From Leifsonia sp. SCN 70-46 (GTDB taxonomy: Bacteria; Actinomycetota; Actinomycetes; Actinomycetales; Microbacteriaceae): a stretch of 64,000 nucleotides of DNA. Under the pieces are notes generated by a model. It ran no database searches. It was not told the origin of the DNA and saw only the letters and a program-made list of their open reading frames with translations. Each line of letters begins with the position of its first letter. Position 1 is the first letter of the stretch. The stretch is from the NCBI GenBank assembly GCA_001725325.1, contig MEFY01000002.1:496001-560000 (forward strand), read 5' to 3'. This document shows, in pieces, positions 9,135 through 16,292 of the stretch. Position numbers and translations under genes: made by a program.

Positions 9135-10162
9135 GCGATCGTGCTGAGGACCTCCCGCCGCACGAGCCCGTGCAGCGCTTCGCCGTCGACGTAGCGCTGC
9201 AGCTCGTCGAGGGCGAACGCGCCCATCAGGGCGCGCTCGCTGCCCTGGATGCCGGCGGCATGAGGTGAGACGAAGACGTTCGGCAGCTGGAGCAGACCGC
9301 TGCCCGCGGGCAGGGGCTCGGGCTCGGTGACATCGAGGATCGCGTCGAGCCTTCCCGTCCGGCACTCGGCCTCGAGGGCCGCGTGGTCGATGAGCGAACC
9401 GCGTGCCGTGTTGATGACGGTGGCACCGTCGGGCAACAACGCCAGGCGTCGGGCATCGATCATCCGGTCGGTCTCGGGGATCGACGGAGCGTGCAGGCTC
9501 AGGATGTCGCTCGTGCGGCAGAGCTCGTCGAGCGGCAGGGGGTGGGCCCCGAGCTCGCGCAGTCCCTCATCCCCCACGACGGGGTCGAACGCGCTGACGT
9601 GCCATCCCTCCGCCACGAGGCTTCGGATGACCGCCGCGCCAATCCTCGACGCGCCCACGATCCCGACCCGCAGCCCGACCTTGCCCTGCCGCCCTCCGAC
9701 CGGCACGAAGGTGCCCGACCGATAGGAGCCCGCGAGCGAGATCACCCGATGGGAGGCGAGGAAGATCATCGCTCGCGCGTACTCGACCACGGGGACGGCC
9801 CCGATCTCCACCGCCGAGCTGACGAGAACGCCGGCATCCCAGACCTCGCTCGTGAGGTGGCCCTTCACCGAGCCCGCCGCATGGATGATCGCCTTCAACC
9901 GCGGCGCGTGCCGCAGCGCCTCCGTGTCTATCGTGACGCCGCCCCAGCTGGTGATGAGCACCTCGGCGCGCGCGAGCAGCTCGAGCCCCTCCCCGTCGAG
10001 CGTGACCATGGCCCGCGGCGACAGCACCTCCGCGCGACGATGCAGGTCGTCGAGCAGCGGTGCAGGGAACACGTCCGCAAGGACGTCCGGCCACATGCTC
10101 AGGGCGACGGTGGGCCGTCTCGGGGCGGGTTCGGCGGTCAGCCGAGACGTGACCGCACCCAT
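9131..10162 (-). CDS. D-2-hydroxyacid dehydrogenase family protein
   Basis: NAD-dependent hydroxyacid dehydrogenase of 343 residues. The cofactor fold reads VGIVGASRIGAAVI (GxSRxG in place of the usual GxGxxG). The Arg-Glu-His catalytic set is visible in NTARGSLID, DVTEPEPLP and SPHAAG. A GGAGGAA ribosome site 6 bases before the ATG at 10162 supports this start over one at 10177. It overlaps the end of the esterase gene and is the last gene of the 14206-9131 operon. It could reduce or oxidise a short sugar acid such as glyoxylate or hydroxypyruvate; the substrate is not determinable. Confidence 0.87.
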   Translation of the reverse strand: MGAVTSRLTAEPAPRRPTVALSMWPDVLADVFPAPLLDDLHRRAEVLSPRAMVTLDGEGLELLARAEVLITSWGGVTIDTEALRHAPRLKAIIHAAGSVKGHLTSEVWDAGVLVSSAVEIGAVPVVEYARAMIFLASHRVISLAGSYRSGTFVPVGGRQGKVGLRVGIVGASRIGAAVIRSLVAEGWHVSAFDPVVGDEGLRELGAHPLPLDELCRTSDILSLHAPSIPETDRMIDARRLALLPDGATVINTARGSLIDHAALEAECRTGRLDAILDVTEPEPLPAGSGLLQLPNVFVSPHAAGIQGSERALMGAFALDELQRYVDGEALHGLVRREVLSTIA

Positions 10163-11115
10163 TCGAGCTTCCTCCACTCCTGGCGCTGGCCCCCGCCCTC
10201 GTGACCGGCGTACGGGTAGACCACGATGTCCTTGTCGTCCGAGCCGTAGCCGTTGTACGCCGCGAAGACCGTTCGGGGCGCACAGACCGCGTCCATGAGA
10301 GCGACCGACATGAGCAACGGGGCGGTGGCGCGCGTGGCGAGGTTCGCCGCGTCCACGTAGGACAGGGTGCGGAAGACGGTCTCCTCCCAGTCGCTGCGGG
10401 TACGCAGCATGCGGACGATCTCCCCGTAACCGAGGCTCGTGTCGTCTGCGAGAGCGACGGCCTCGGGGTAGTCGCAGAGGAAGGGCACGTCGGCATTCAC
10501 GCCCGCGAGCCCCTCGCTGAGTCCGGCCGCCGCGAGCGCGATGCCGCCACCCTGGCTGCCGCCGCCGACGAACACCCTCGTCGGGTCCACCATCTCCAGG
10601 GCGCGAGCGGCATCCACCGCGCGTGCGGCATCACAGAACACGCGGCGGTAGTAGGCGTCGTCGGGCGAGAGGATGCCCCGCGTGAGCCACCCGGCCGACT
10701 CGGGCCCCGTGCCGCCGATGGGGTCCGCGGTGTTGCCGCTGTGCCAGCCGCCACCCCCCTGGCCACGGGTGTCGACGGAGAGATGCGCGAACCCGGCCAA
10801 CGGCCAGACGTGCGGCTCGTGCGCCCATCCGCGACCGCCGTGGTACCCGTCGTACTGCACGTAAGCGGGCAACGGGCCCGTGGCGTCGGCAGGCAGACGC
10901 AGCCACCCGCTGATCCGGTTGCCGCCGAATCCCGCGAACGAGAAGTCGTAGGTCGACACTCCCGAGTATCCGAGATCGACCTCCTCCATGCGCACGTCGA
11001 TGTCGTGCGTGCGAGCCTGGGCGAGGGTGGCGTCCCAGAACTCGTCGAAGTCTTCCGGCTTGTTCAGCGGGGGACGGTGCTCGCGCAACTGCTCGAGCGG
11101 GAAGTCGAACTGCAT
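10138..11115 (-). CDS. Acetylxylan esterase (AXE1 / cephalosporin-C deacetylase family)
   Basis: Alpha/beta hydrolase of 325 residues that removes acetyl groups from sugars or oligosaccharides. AXE1 features include LRLPADATGPLPAYVQYDGYHGG, the nucleophile elbow GGGSQGG, a catalytic Asp in LMDAVCAPRT and a His in AGHEGGG. The start at 11115 (MQFDFPLEQL) has an AGGAGAA ribosome site and gives the usual AXE1 beginning. There is no signal peptide, so it acts inside the cell on imported oligosaccharides. It sits 16 bases after the permease gene, suggesting the transporter imports acetylated oligosaccharides such as xylan or pectin fragments. Confidence 0.9.
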   Translation of the reverse strand: MQFDFPLEQLREHRPPLNKPEDFDEFWDATLAQARTHDIDVRMEEVDLGYSGVSTYDFSFAGFGGNRISGWLRLPADATGPLPAYVQYDGYHGGRGWAHEPHVWPLAGFAHLSVDTRGQGGGGWHSGNTADPIGGTGPESAGWLTRGILSPDDAYYRRVFCDAARAVDAARALEMVDPTRVFVGGGSQGGGIALAAAGLSEGLAGVNADVPFLCDYPEAVALADDTSLGYGEIVRMLRTRSDWEETVFRTLSYVDAANLATRATAPLLMSVALMDAVCAPRTVFAAYNGYGSDDKDIVVYPYAGHEGGGQRQEWRKLEWVRSRLG

Positions 11116-11131
11116 GGTGCTTCTCCTGAAA

Positions 11132-11986
11132 CTACTTGATGCCACTCGTCATGACGCCGCGGACGAAATGACGCTGGAAGATGAGGAAGACGAGCACGAC
11201 GGGCACGAGGGTGATGACCGACGCCGCCATCTCGGCGTTGAAGGAGAGCTCCTGCGCCTTGAGGGAGTTCAACCCGAGCGTGAGGGTGTAGTTCTCCGGG
11301 CTGCGCGTGACGATGAGCGGCCAGAGGAACTCGTTCCAGTGCCACAGGAAGGTGAAGATGCCGAGCGTGGCGAGCACCGGCCCGCACAGGGGCAGCACGA
11401 TCTGGAAGAAGATCCGGAAGTCGCCGGCGCCGTCGATGCGCGCGGCCTCGAGCAGCTCATCCGGGATTCCGCGGATGAACTGCCTCATCAGGAAGAGTGC
11501 CTGCACGCTCGCGATCCCCGGGAGCAGGAGCCCTGCGAGCGTGTCGACGAGCCCGATGCGCGAGATGAGGATGAACTGCGGGATGAGGTACAGCTGCCCG
11601 GGCACCATGAGCACCGCCACGCACATCCAGAACAGGATGTCGCGACCCCGGAAGTTCTTCTTCGCGAACGCGTAGCCCGCGAGCGACGCCAGGAAGAGGG
11701 TGAGCACGACACCGATTCCCGCGAACAGCACGGTGTTGAGGAACCACCGCCCGAGGTTCGCACCGGCGAGGGCCTCGATGTACGGGGTGATGTCGATCTT
11801 CGTCGGGATGAGCGAGCCGGGCAGGTCGAACGGCCCCGGCGTCGAGAGCGACGTCACGATCATGACGTAGAAGGGGAAGGTGGTCGCCGCGGCGACCAGG
11901 ATGAGCGGGATGTGCGCGGCCCAGCCGGAACGCCTGGTCCATCGGACGAGGCGGGAGCGCCTGCTGGGGCTAGTCGAGACGGTCAA
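11132..11986 (-). CDS. Sugar ABC transporter permease, MalG type
   Basis: CUT1 inner-membrane permease, 284 residues, complete. Six membrane segments are expected; the EAA loop reads EAARIDGAGDFRIFFQIVLP (about 190-209) and the protein ends in the common FVRGVMTSGIK tail. Its ATG overlaps the stop of the MalF-like gene by 4 bases. Third gene of the operon that starts with the binding protein at 14206. No ATPase gene accompanies it. Confidence 0.93.
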   Translation of the reverse strand: MTVSTSPSRRSRLVRWTRRSGWAAHIPLILVAAATTFPFYVMIVTSLSTPGPFDLPGSLIPTKIDITPYIEALAGANLGRWFLNTVLFAGIGVVLTLFLASLAGYAFAKKNFRGRDILFWMCVAVLMVPGQLYLIPQFILISRIGLVDTLAGLLLPGIASVQALFLMRQFIRGIPDELLEAARIDGAGDFRIFFQIVLPLCGPVLATLGIFTFLWHWNEFLWPLIVTRSPENYTLTLGLNSLKAQELSFNAEMAASVITLVPVVLVFLIFQRHFVRGVMTSGIK

Positions 11987-12891
11987 CTCTGGTTATCTCC
12001 GAACACTCGCCGCTGGATGGCGGACACACCGAACGTGATGAGGAAGAGGATGACGCCGGCCGCGCTCGCGAAGCCGAAGTCGAAGTAGTGGAAGCCCTGG
12101 TCGTAGAGGAAGAACACGAGCGAGTAGCTCGAGCGCACCGGCCCTCCCGACGTCATCACGTAGATGAGGTCGAACACCTGGAAGGAACCGATGAACGAGA
12201 GGATCACGACGACGAGCAGGGTCGGCCGCAGCTGCGGCAGGGTGACATGCCAGTACCGCTGCCACGCGTTGGCGCCGTCGACCTTCGCGGCCTCGTCGAA
12301 CTCGGCCGGGATGGCCAGGAGGCCCGCAAGGATGATGAGCATGAAGTACCCGAACCCGCCCCAGATGCCGACGATCGCCAGTGACTGCACGACGGTGTCG
12401 CCGGAGGTGAGCCAGGGGATGGGCGGCACCCCGAAGAGCCCGACGAACCAGTTGGCCGGTCCGTTGTCCGACAGGATCCAGCGCCACACAAGGCCGGCCG
12501 CGACGAGGCTCGTGACCACGGGGAGGAAGAACAGCGTGCGGTACACGCGCATCCCCCGGATCGACCGGTTGGCGAGCTGGGCCATGAAGAGCGAGAAGAC
12601 CACGCTGCCCGGCACGGCGACCGCCGTGTACAGGCCCGTGACGCCCAGCGCGTTCCAGAACAGCGGGTCTGCGAACAGGCGCTGGTAGTTCTCGATGCCC
12701 ACGAAGTCGACCTTGCCGCTGATCGAGTACGAGCCGAACGACAGCGCGATCGCGGCGAGAGCCGGCACGATGCGGAAGATGACGAAGAAGAACAGGTAGG
12801 GAGCGATGAACAGGAACGCGATCCTGCTGGGTCGACCGAGCCGCCGCCGAGGTGGTTGCACGTCGAGCGTGTTCGTGATTAGTGCAGTCAT
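11983..12891 (-). CDS. Sugar ABC transporter permease, MalF type
   Basis: CUT1 permease, 302 residues. A first membrane segment is at about 27-49, followed by a periplasmic loop around GIENYQRLFADPLFWNAL and the EAA loop EAAKVDGANAWQRYWHVTLP near residue 205. It is separated from the binding-protein gene by 58 bases that contain a strong hairpin (12905-12943), so permease levels are probably lower than those of the binding protein. It partners with the MalG-type gene that overlaps its 3' end. Confidence 0.93.
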   Translation of the reverse strand: MTALITNTLDVQPPRRRLGRPSRIAFLFIAPYLFFFVIFRIVPALAAIALSFGSYSISGKVDFVGIENYQRLFADPLFWNALGVTGLYTAVAVPGSVVFSLFMAQLANRSIRGMRVYRTLFFLPVVTSLVAAGLVWRWILSDNGPANWFVGLFGVPPIPWLTSGDTVVQSLAIVGIWGGFGYFMLIILAGLLAIPAEFDEAAKVDGANAWQRYWHVTLPQLRPTLLVVVILSFIGSFQVFDLIYVMTSGGPVRSSYSLVFFLYDQGFHYFDFGFASAAGVILFLITFGVSAIQRRVFGDNQS

Positions 12892-12904
12892 GTCTCATCC
12901 TGAC

Positions 12905-12943
12905 GGTGCTGCGGCGGGACCTGGCATGTCCCGCCGCAGCACC
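12905..12943 (-). terminator. Hairpin between binding-protein and permease genes
   Basis: A perfect 16-bp inverted repeat (12905-12920 with 12928-12943, 7-base loop, GC-rich) lies just after the stop of the binding-protein gene and before the permease gene on the minus strand. There is no U tract, so it is more likely an mRNA-stabilising or partial-termination hairpin than a full terminator. Such hairpins commonly keep the binding protein in excess over the permeases. Confidence 0.75.
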
Positions 12944-12949
12944 TGATCG

Positions 12950-14206
12950 TTAGCGCTGGAGGATTCCCGTGACGTCGGTGCACGCCTTGGCCAAGGCGTC
13001 CTCGGGCGAGATCTGGCCGAGCAGGGCAGCCTGGATCTGCGGCTTGATGAGGTCCATGATCTGGCGCGCGTTCGGAGCGCTCACACCCGTCTTCACGAGG
13101 TCGAGCTGCTTCTCCTCACCCGCCTGTAGGGTGCCCTCCTCGTAGAGCCCGGTGTCGGCGGCGATCGGCGAGAAGTAGGTGCGGTCCACGTTGTACTCGC
13201 GCGTGATCTCGGGCTGCGAGAACCAGCGCAGGAACACCTTGGCGGCATCCTTGTTGGCGGATCCCTCGAGGAGGCCGAGCGAGCCGACGGCGCCGTAGGT
13301 CACAGTCTCCTCGTCCTTGAGCGGGGGCAGCGAGAGCCAGTCGTCGCCGGGGACGACGCCGCTCTGCACGAGGGTGCCCGACGCGGTCGACATCACCATG
13401 GCCGTCTGGCCGCGCTGGACGGGTGCGTTCTGGTCCGGCGCGGTCGTGAGGTACGTCGAGTCAGCCCAGCCGTTGTCGAAGATCGTCTGCAGGAACTCGA
13501 TCGCCGCGACGCCCTCCTTGCTGTCGAGCGTGCACTCGGAGCCGTCCTCGCTGAGCACGTCTCCGCCCGCCTGCCACAGCAGCGGGTAGAACGTGAGGTT
13601 GAGGCTGGGGCCCTGGTCGGCGTAGTAGTCGGTGAGGTAGTAGCCGGCCTCCTTGAGGGCGGGGGCATCCGCGAGCGCCTCCTGCCACGTCGTCGGGTAC
13701 TCGGTGATGCCCGCGGCCTCCCACGCCGGCTTGTAGATCAGGCGCGACGAGACCGACTGGAGGATGGGCAGGCCGTAGATCGTGCCGTCGAAGCTGACGC
13801 CCTCGACGGCGGGCTTGGTGTAGACCGACCAGTCGTCGATGACATCGCTGACGTCGGAGAGCACGCCCTGCGACGCGAACTGGCCGATCTGGTCGGGGAT
13901 GAAGTAGACGAGGTCGGGCGCCTGGCCGCCCGCGATCGCGGTGGTGATCTGGGTGTCGCGGTCAGCCCAGGGCTGCACGACGACGTCGAGCTTGATGTTG
14001 GGGTAGTCCTCGTTGAACTTGTCCACCTCGTCCGCCCACCAGGCGGCCTCGTCGATGTAGGGGTAGACCCACAGCGTCACCTCGCCGGTGACGTCCTCCG
14101 GGTTCTCGCTGGGCCCGGCAGCCCCGTTCGTCGAGCAGGCCGCGAGAAGTGACGTCGCGGCCAGGGCACCGACGAAAGCCGTGACAAGCTTGTGCCTCTT
14201 TGCCAT
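12950..14206 (-). CDS. Sugar ABC transporter solute-binding lipoprotein
   Basis: Family 1 carbohydrate-binding lipoprotein, 418 residues from the chosen start (MAKRHKLVTAF), with lipobox LLAAC (Cys24). The mature part begins GEVTLWVYPYIDEAAWWADEVDKF, as in many oligosaccharide-binding proteins. An ATG at 14278 would add 24 residues ahead of the signal and is unlikely. It is divergent from the DeoR/LacI-type regulator. A TTGACG/GATTCT promoter (complement of 14281-14286 and 14258-14263, 17-base spacer) is the probable start of transcription. The adjoining esterase, rhamnosidase and isomerase genes suggest a plant-wall oligosaccharide ligand. Confidence 0.92.
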   Translation of the reverse strand: MAKRHKLVTAFVGALAATSLLAACSTNGAAGPSENPEDVTGEVTLWVYPYIDEAAWWADEVDKFNEDYPNIKLDVVVQPWADRDTQITTAIAGGQAPDLVYFIPDQIGQFASQGVLSDVSDVIDDWSVYTKPAVEGVSFDGTIYGLPILQSVSSRLIYKPAWEAAGITEYPTTWQEALADAPALKEAGYYLTDYYADQGPSLNLTFYPLLWQAGGDVLSEDGSECTLDSKEGVAAIEFLQTIFDNGWADSTYLTTAPDQNAPVQRGQTAMVMSTASGTLVQSGVVPGDDWLSLPPLKDEETVTYGAVGSLGLLEGSANKDAAKVFLRWFSQPEITREYNVDRTYFSPIAADTGLYEEGTLQAGEEKQLDLVKTGVSAPNARQIMDLIKPQIQAALLGQISPEDALAKACTDVTGILQR

Positions 14207-14294
14207 GTGAGATTGTCTCCATTCGTAACCGCGCCCCTTTGGGCGGTTGATCGAGTAAGAATCGCTCGCGCTCGCCATCGCGTCAATGACTGTT

Positions 14295-14318
14295 CGATCA
14301 AACGATCACATCCGATCA
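14295..14318. promoter_or_regulatory. Three CGATCA direct repeats, candidate operator
   Basis: CGATCA occurs at 14295-14300, 14303-14308 and 14313-14318, between the -35 of the binding-protein gene and the -10 of the regulator. A complementary TGATCG lies at 14248-14253. DeoR-type helix-turn-helix proteins often bind short direct repeats. Similar TGATCG sites recur in the 16197-16282 promoter region, suggesting a shared regulon. This is inferred from pattern and position. Confidence 0.45.
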
Positions 14319-14341
14319 TGCATAACGCTATGCTCTCCCGC

Positions 14342-15409
14342 ATGGACCTCAAAGAGGAGAGACTTCAGGAGATCGCGAAGCTCGTACGATCACGGGGCCG
14401 CGTGGAGACGGTCGCCCTCGCCAAGGAGATGAGCGTCTCGCTCGCGACCATCCGCCGCGACATGGCCGACCTCGAGCAGCGCGGAACCATCCGGCGGGTG
14501 CACGGCGGAGCAGTGCTGTCGAGCCGGACCCCACCTGTGCACCAGAGCAACGCCTCGGGGGCGCCCTTGACGGTCGGGATGGTGCTCCCGCGGTCGGGGT
14601 ACTACTACGGGCCCGTCATCCGGGGAGCGAACCGTGCAGCTCGGGAACTGGGCGCGCGGCTGCTGGTCGCCGTCTCCGACGACTCGTTCGAGCGCGAGCT
14701 GAGCGTGGTGCAGCGCATGGTCGACAACGGAATCGACGGCCTCATCATCTCGACGACGGGCAGCCAGTATGAGGACGGCGCCTTCCGCGACCTGATCCTC
14801 GGTCTGCCCATCCCCGTCGTGCTGCTCGAGCGCGACCCGAACGTGCTGTTTGGCAAGGGCGTGCGGCTGGACTCGGTGCGGACATCCCACGGCGACGGGG
14901 TGCAGGATGCGGTGCGATACCTGCACGCCAACGGCCACGGCCGTATCGCCCTGCTCAGCCCCGGCTTCTACGCGACACCGGCGATGCGCGACGGGTACCT
15001 GGCGGCGACGGAGCAGCTCGGCCTGCCGCAGCTGCCCTTCCTGGAGAGCGACCACTGGTCGCCCGCGCGCACCCGGCTGCCGTGGGAGCTCGTGCAGGAG
15101 CTTCTCGACCAGGGGTGCGACGCCATCGTCGTGCACCCCGAGCAGGATGCCGTCGACGTCGCGCAGGACTGCCTCGCCCGCGGGCTCAGCATCCCCGACG
15201 ACCTCGCGATCATCTCCTACGACGACGAGCTGTCGGCCTTCTGCGAGGTGCCGTTGACCGCCGTCGCTCCCCCGAAGACGCAGGTCGGCTTCCAGGCCGT
15301 GAAGCGCTGCATGGAGCTGTGCCTCGCCGACGACGATCGCGCCGCGCCGCAGACGATCTCGGTGTATCCCGAGTTGCGGATCCGTCGATCGACGGGCGTC
15401 GCGGGCTAG
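14342..15409 (+). CDS. DeoR-type HTH / LacI-type sensor transcriptional regulator
   Basis: A 355-residue regulator that joins a DeoR-type helix-turn-helix (about 1-60, AKEMSVSLATIRRDMADLEQRGTIRRVHGGAVL) to a LacI/periplasmic-binding-protein sensor (about 75-350, LTVGMVLPRSGYYYGPVIRGANRAA). The start at 14342 is preferred because a -10-like TATGCT (14329-14334) lies 7 bases upstream and no ribosome site exists, so the mRNA is probably leaderless. Divergent from the ABC operon; the direct repeats between them are its likely operator. The effector is probably the transported sugar. Confidence 0.85.
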   Translation: MDLKEERLQEIAKLVRSRGRVETVALAKEMSVSLATIRRDMADLEQRGTIRRVHGGAVLSSRTPPVHQSNASGAPLTVGMVLPRSGYYYGPVIRGANRAARELGARLLVAVSDDSFERELSVVQRMVDNGIDGLIISTTGSQYEDGAFRDLILGLPIPVVLLERDPNVLFGKGVRLDSVRTSHGDGVQDAVRYLHANGHGRIALLSPGFYATPAMRDGYLAATEQLGLPQLPFLESDHWSPARTRLPWELVQELLDQGCDAIVVHPEQDAVDVAQDCLARGLSIPDDLAIISYDDELSAFCEVPLTAVAPPKTQVGFQAVKRCMELCLADDDRAAPQTISVYPELRIRRSTGVAG

Positions 15410-16185
15410 ACGCGAGAACCCGCCCACGCGTCCATCCAGCGCTGTGCCGCCCGCACCGCATCCTGGATCGGGGGGATGGCAGGATGCCACGCCCGCTCCC
15501 ATTCGAGCGAGTAGAGCCCCGCGTACCCCCGCTCCGCGAGCAGATCGAGGATGTGCCCGAGAGGGATGCCGCCGGCGCCGAGGAACACGGGCCTGCGGTC
15601 GACGGGCGACGGCTCGTCCTTGAGCTGCACATAGCGAAGCCACGGCCAGAGCGACTCGAGGGTCTGCTCGGGCCGCTCCGACTCGGCCCACGGATGCGCA
15701 ACGTCCCAGATCGCTCCGAACCGCGCATCGCCCACCGCCTCGAGCACCTCGGCCACGGCACGGCCGGTCGAGTGTGAGTCGTGCGTCTCCAGCAGGATCT
15801 CGACGCCGTCGGGAGCGCTCCGTAGCGCCGCTCGCACGCGTCGGGCGAGCAGCTCGACACCCTCCCCGCCCGCGAAGACGCGGATAGCGGGGGCTCCGAG
15901 GGAGGCGGCCAGGTGCAGGCACGTGAGCAGCCTGTCGACGACCTCGCGGTCGTGGGCATCCGGATCGCCGATCCGCACGTAGGTCGCGAGGCTGACCAGC
16001 CGCTGACGATCGAGCACGGCCGCGAGCGCGGAGAGCTCCTGGGCCGATGTGTGCTCGCCCAGCAGAGACGACGGCGCCACGCGGAGCTCGATGCCGAGAT
16101 CGCCCATGTCGTGCGCGGCCGCCACCAGCTGCGCCGCCGTCAACTCCGGACAGCCCAAGGTGGAGAAGGCGCCCAGATGGCTCAT
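15406..16185 (-). CDS. Sugar phosphate isomerase/epimerase family TIM-barrel protein
   Basis: Xylose-isomerase-like TIM barrel of 259 residues. Metal-ligand candidates are in LLETHDSHSTG, AIWDVAHPW, VQLKDE and YSLEWERAW, in the order expected for this family. The ATG at 16185 has a GGGAGG ribosome site with a 5-base gap; two upstream ATGs lack one. It converges with the regulator gene (4-base overlap of the ends) and is divergent from the rhamnosidase. It probably interconverts keto and aldo forms, or epimers, of the sugar released by the neighbouring glycosidases; the substrate is unknown. Confidence 0.82.
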   Translation of the reverse strand: MSHLGAFSTLGCPELTAAQLVAAAHDMGDLGIELRVAPSSLLGEHTSAQELSALAAVLDRQRLVSLATYVRIGDPDAHDREVVDRLLTCLHLAASLGAPAIRVFAGGEGVELLARRVRAALRSAPDGVEILLETHDSHSTGRAVAEVLEAVGDARFGAIWDVAHPWAESERPEQTLESLWPWLRYVQLKDEPSPVDRRPVFLGAGGIPLGHILDLLAERGYAGLYSLEWERAWHPAIPPIQDAVRAAQRWMDAWAGSRV

Positions 16186-16264
16186 CAAGCCTCCCATGAT
16201 CGAATGTGCAGCTTTGGGAACCTTAGGGCGGCCAGCGTGATCGAGCATGTTACTTTTGCGTTTT

Positions 16265-16282
16265 CGCTCACGATCGCTCACG
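16265..16282 (+). promoter_or_regulatory. Tandem CGCTCACG repeats in the rhamnosidase promoter region
   Basis: CGCTCACG is repeated at 16265-16272 and 16275-16282, exactly 10 bases apart (one helical turn), just before the GH78 ribosome site. TGATCG sites occur at 16197-16202 and 16238-16243 in the same gap. The phasing resembles direct-repeat operators of DeoR-type regulators; a suitable regulator is encoded at 14342. Not proven. Confidence 0.4.
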
Positions 16283-16292
16283 GGAGAGCCTT

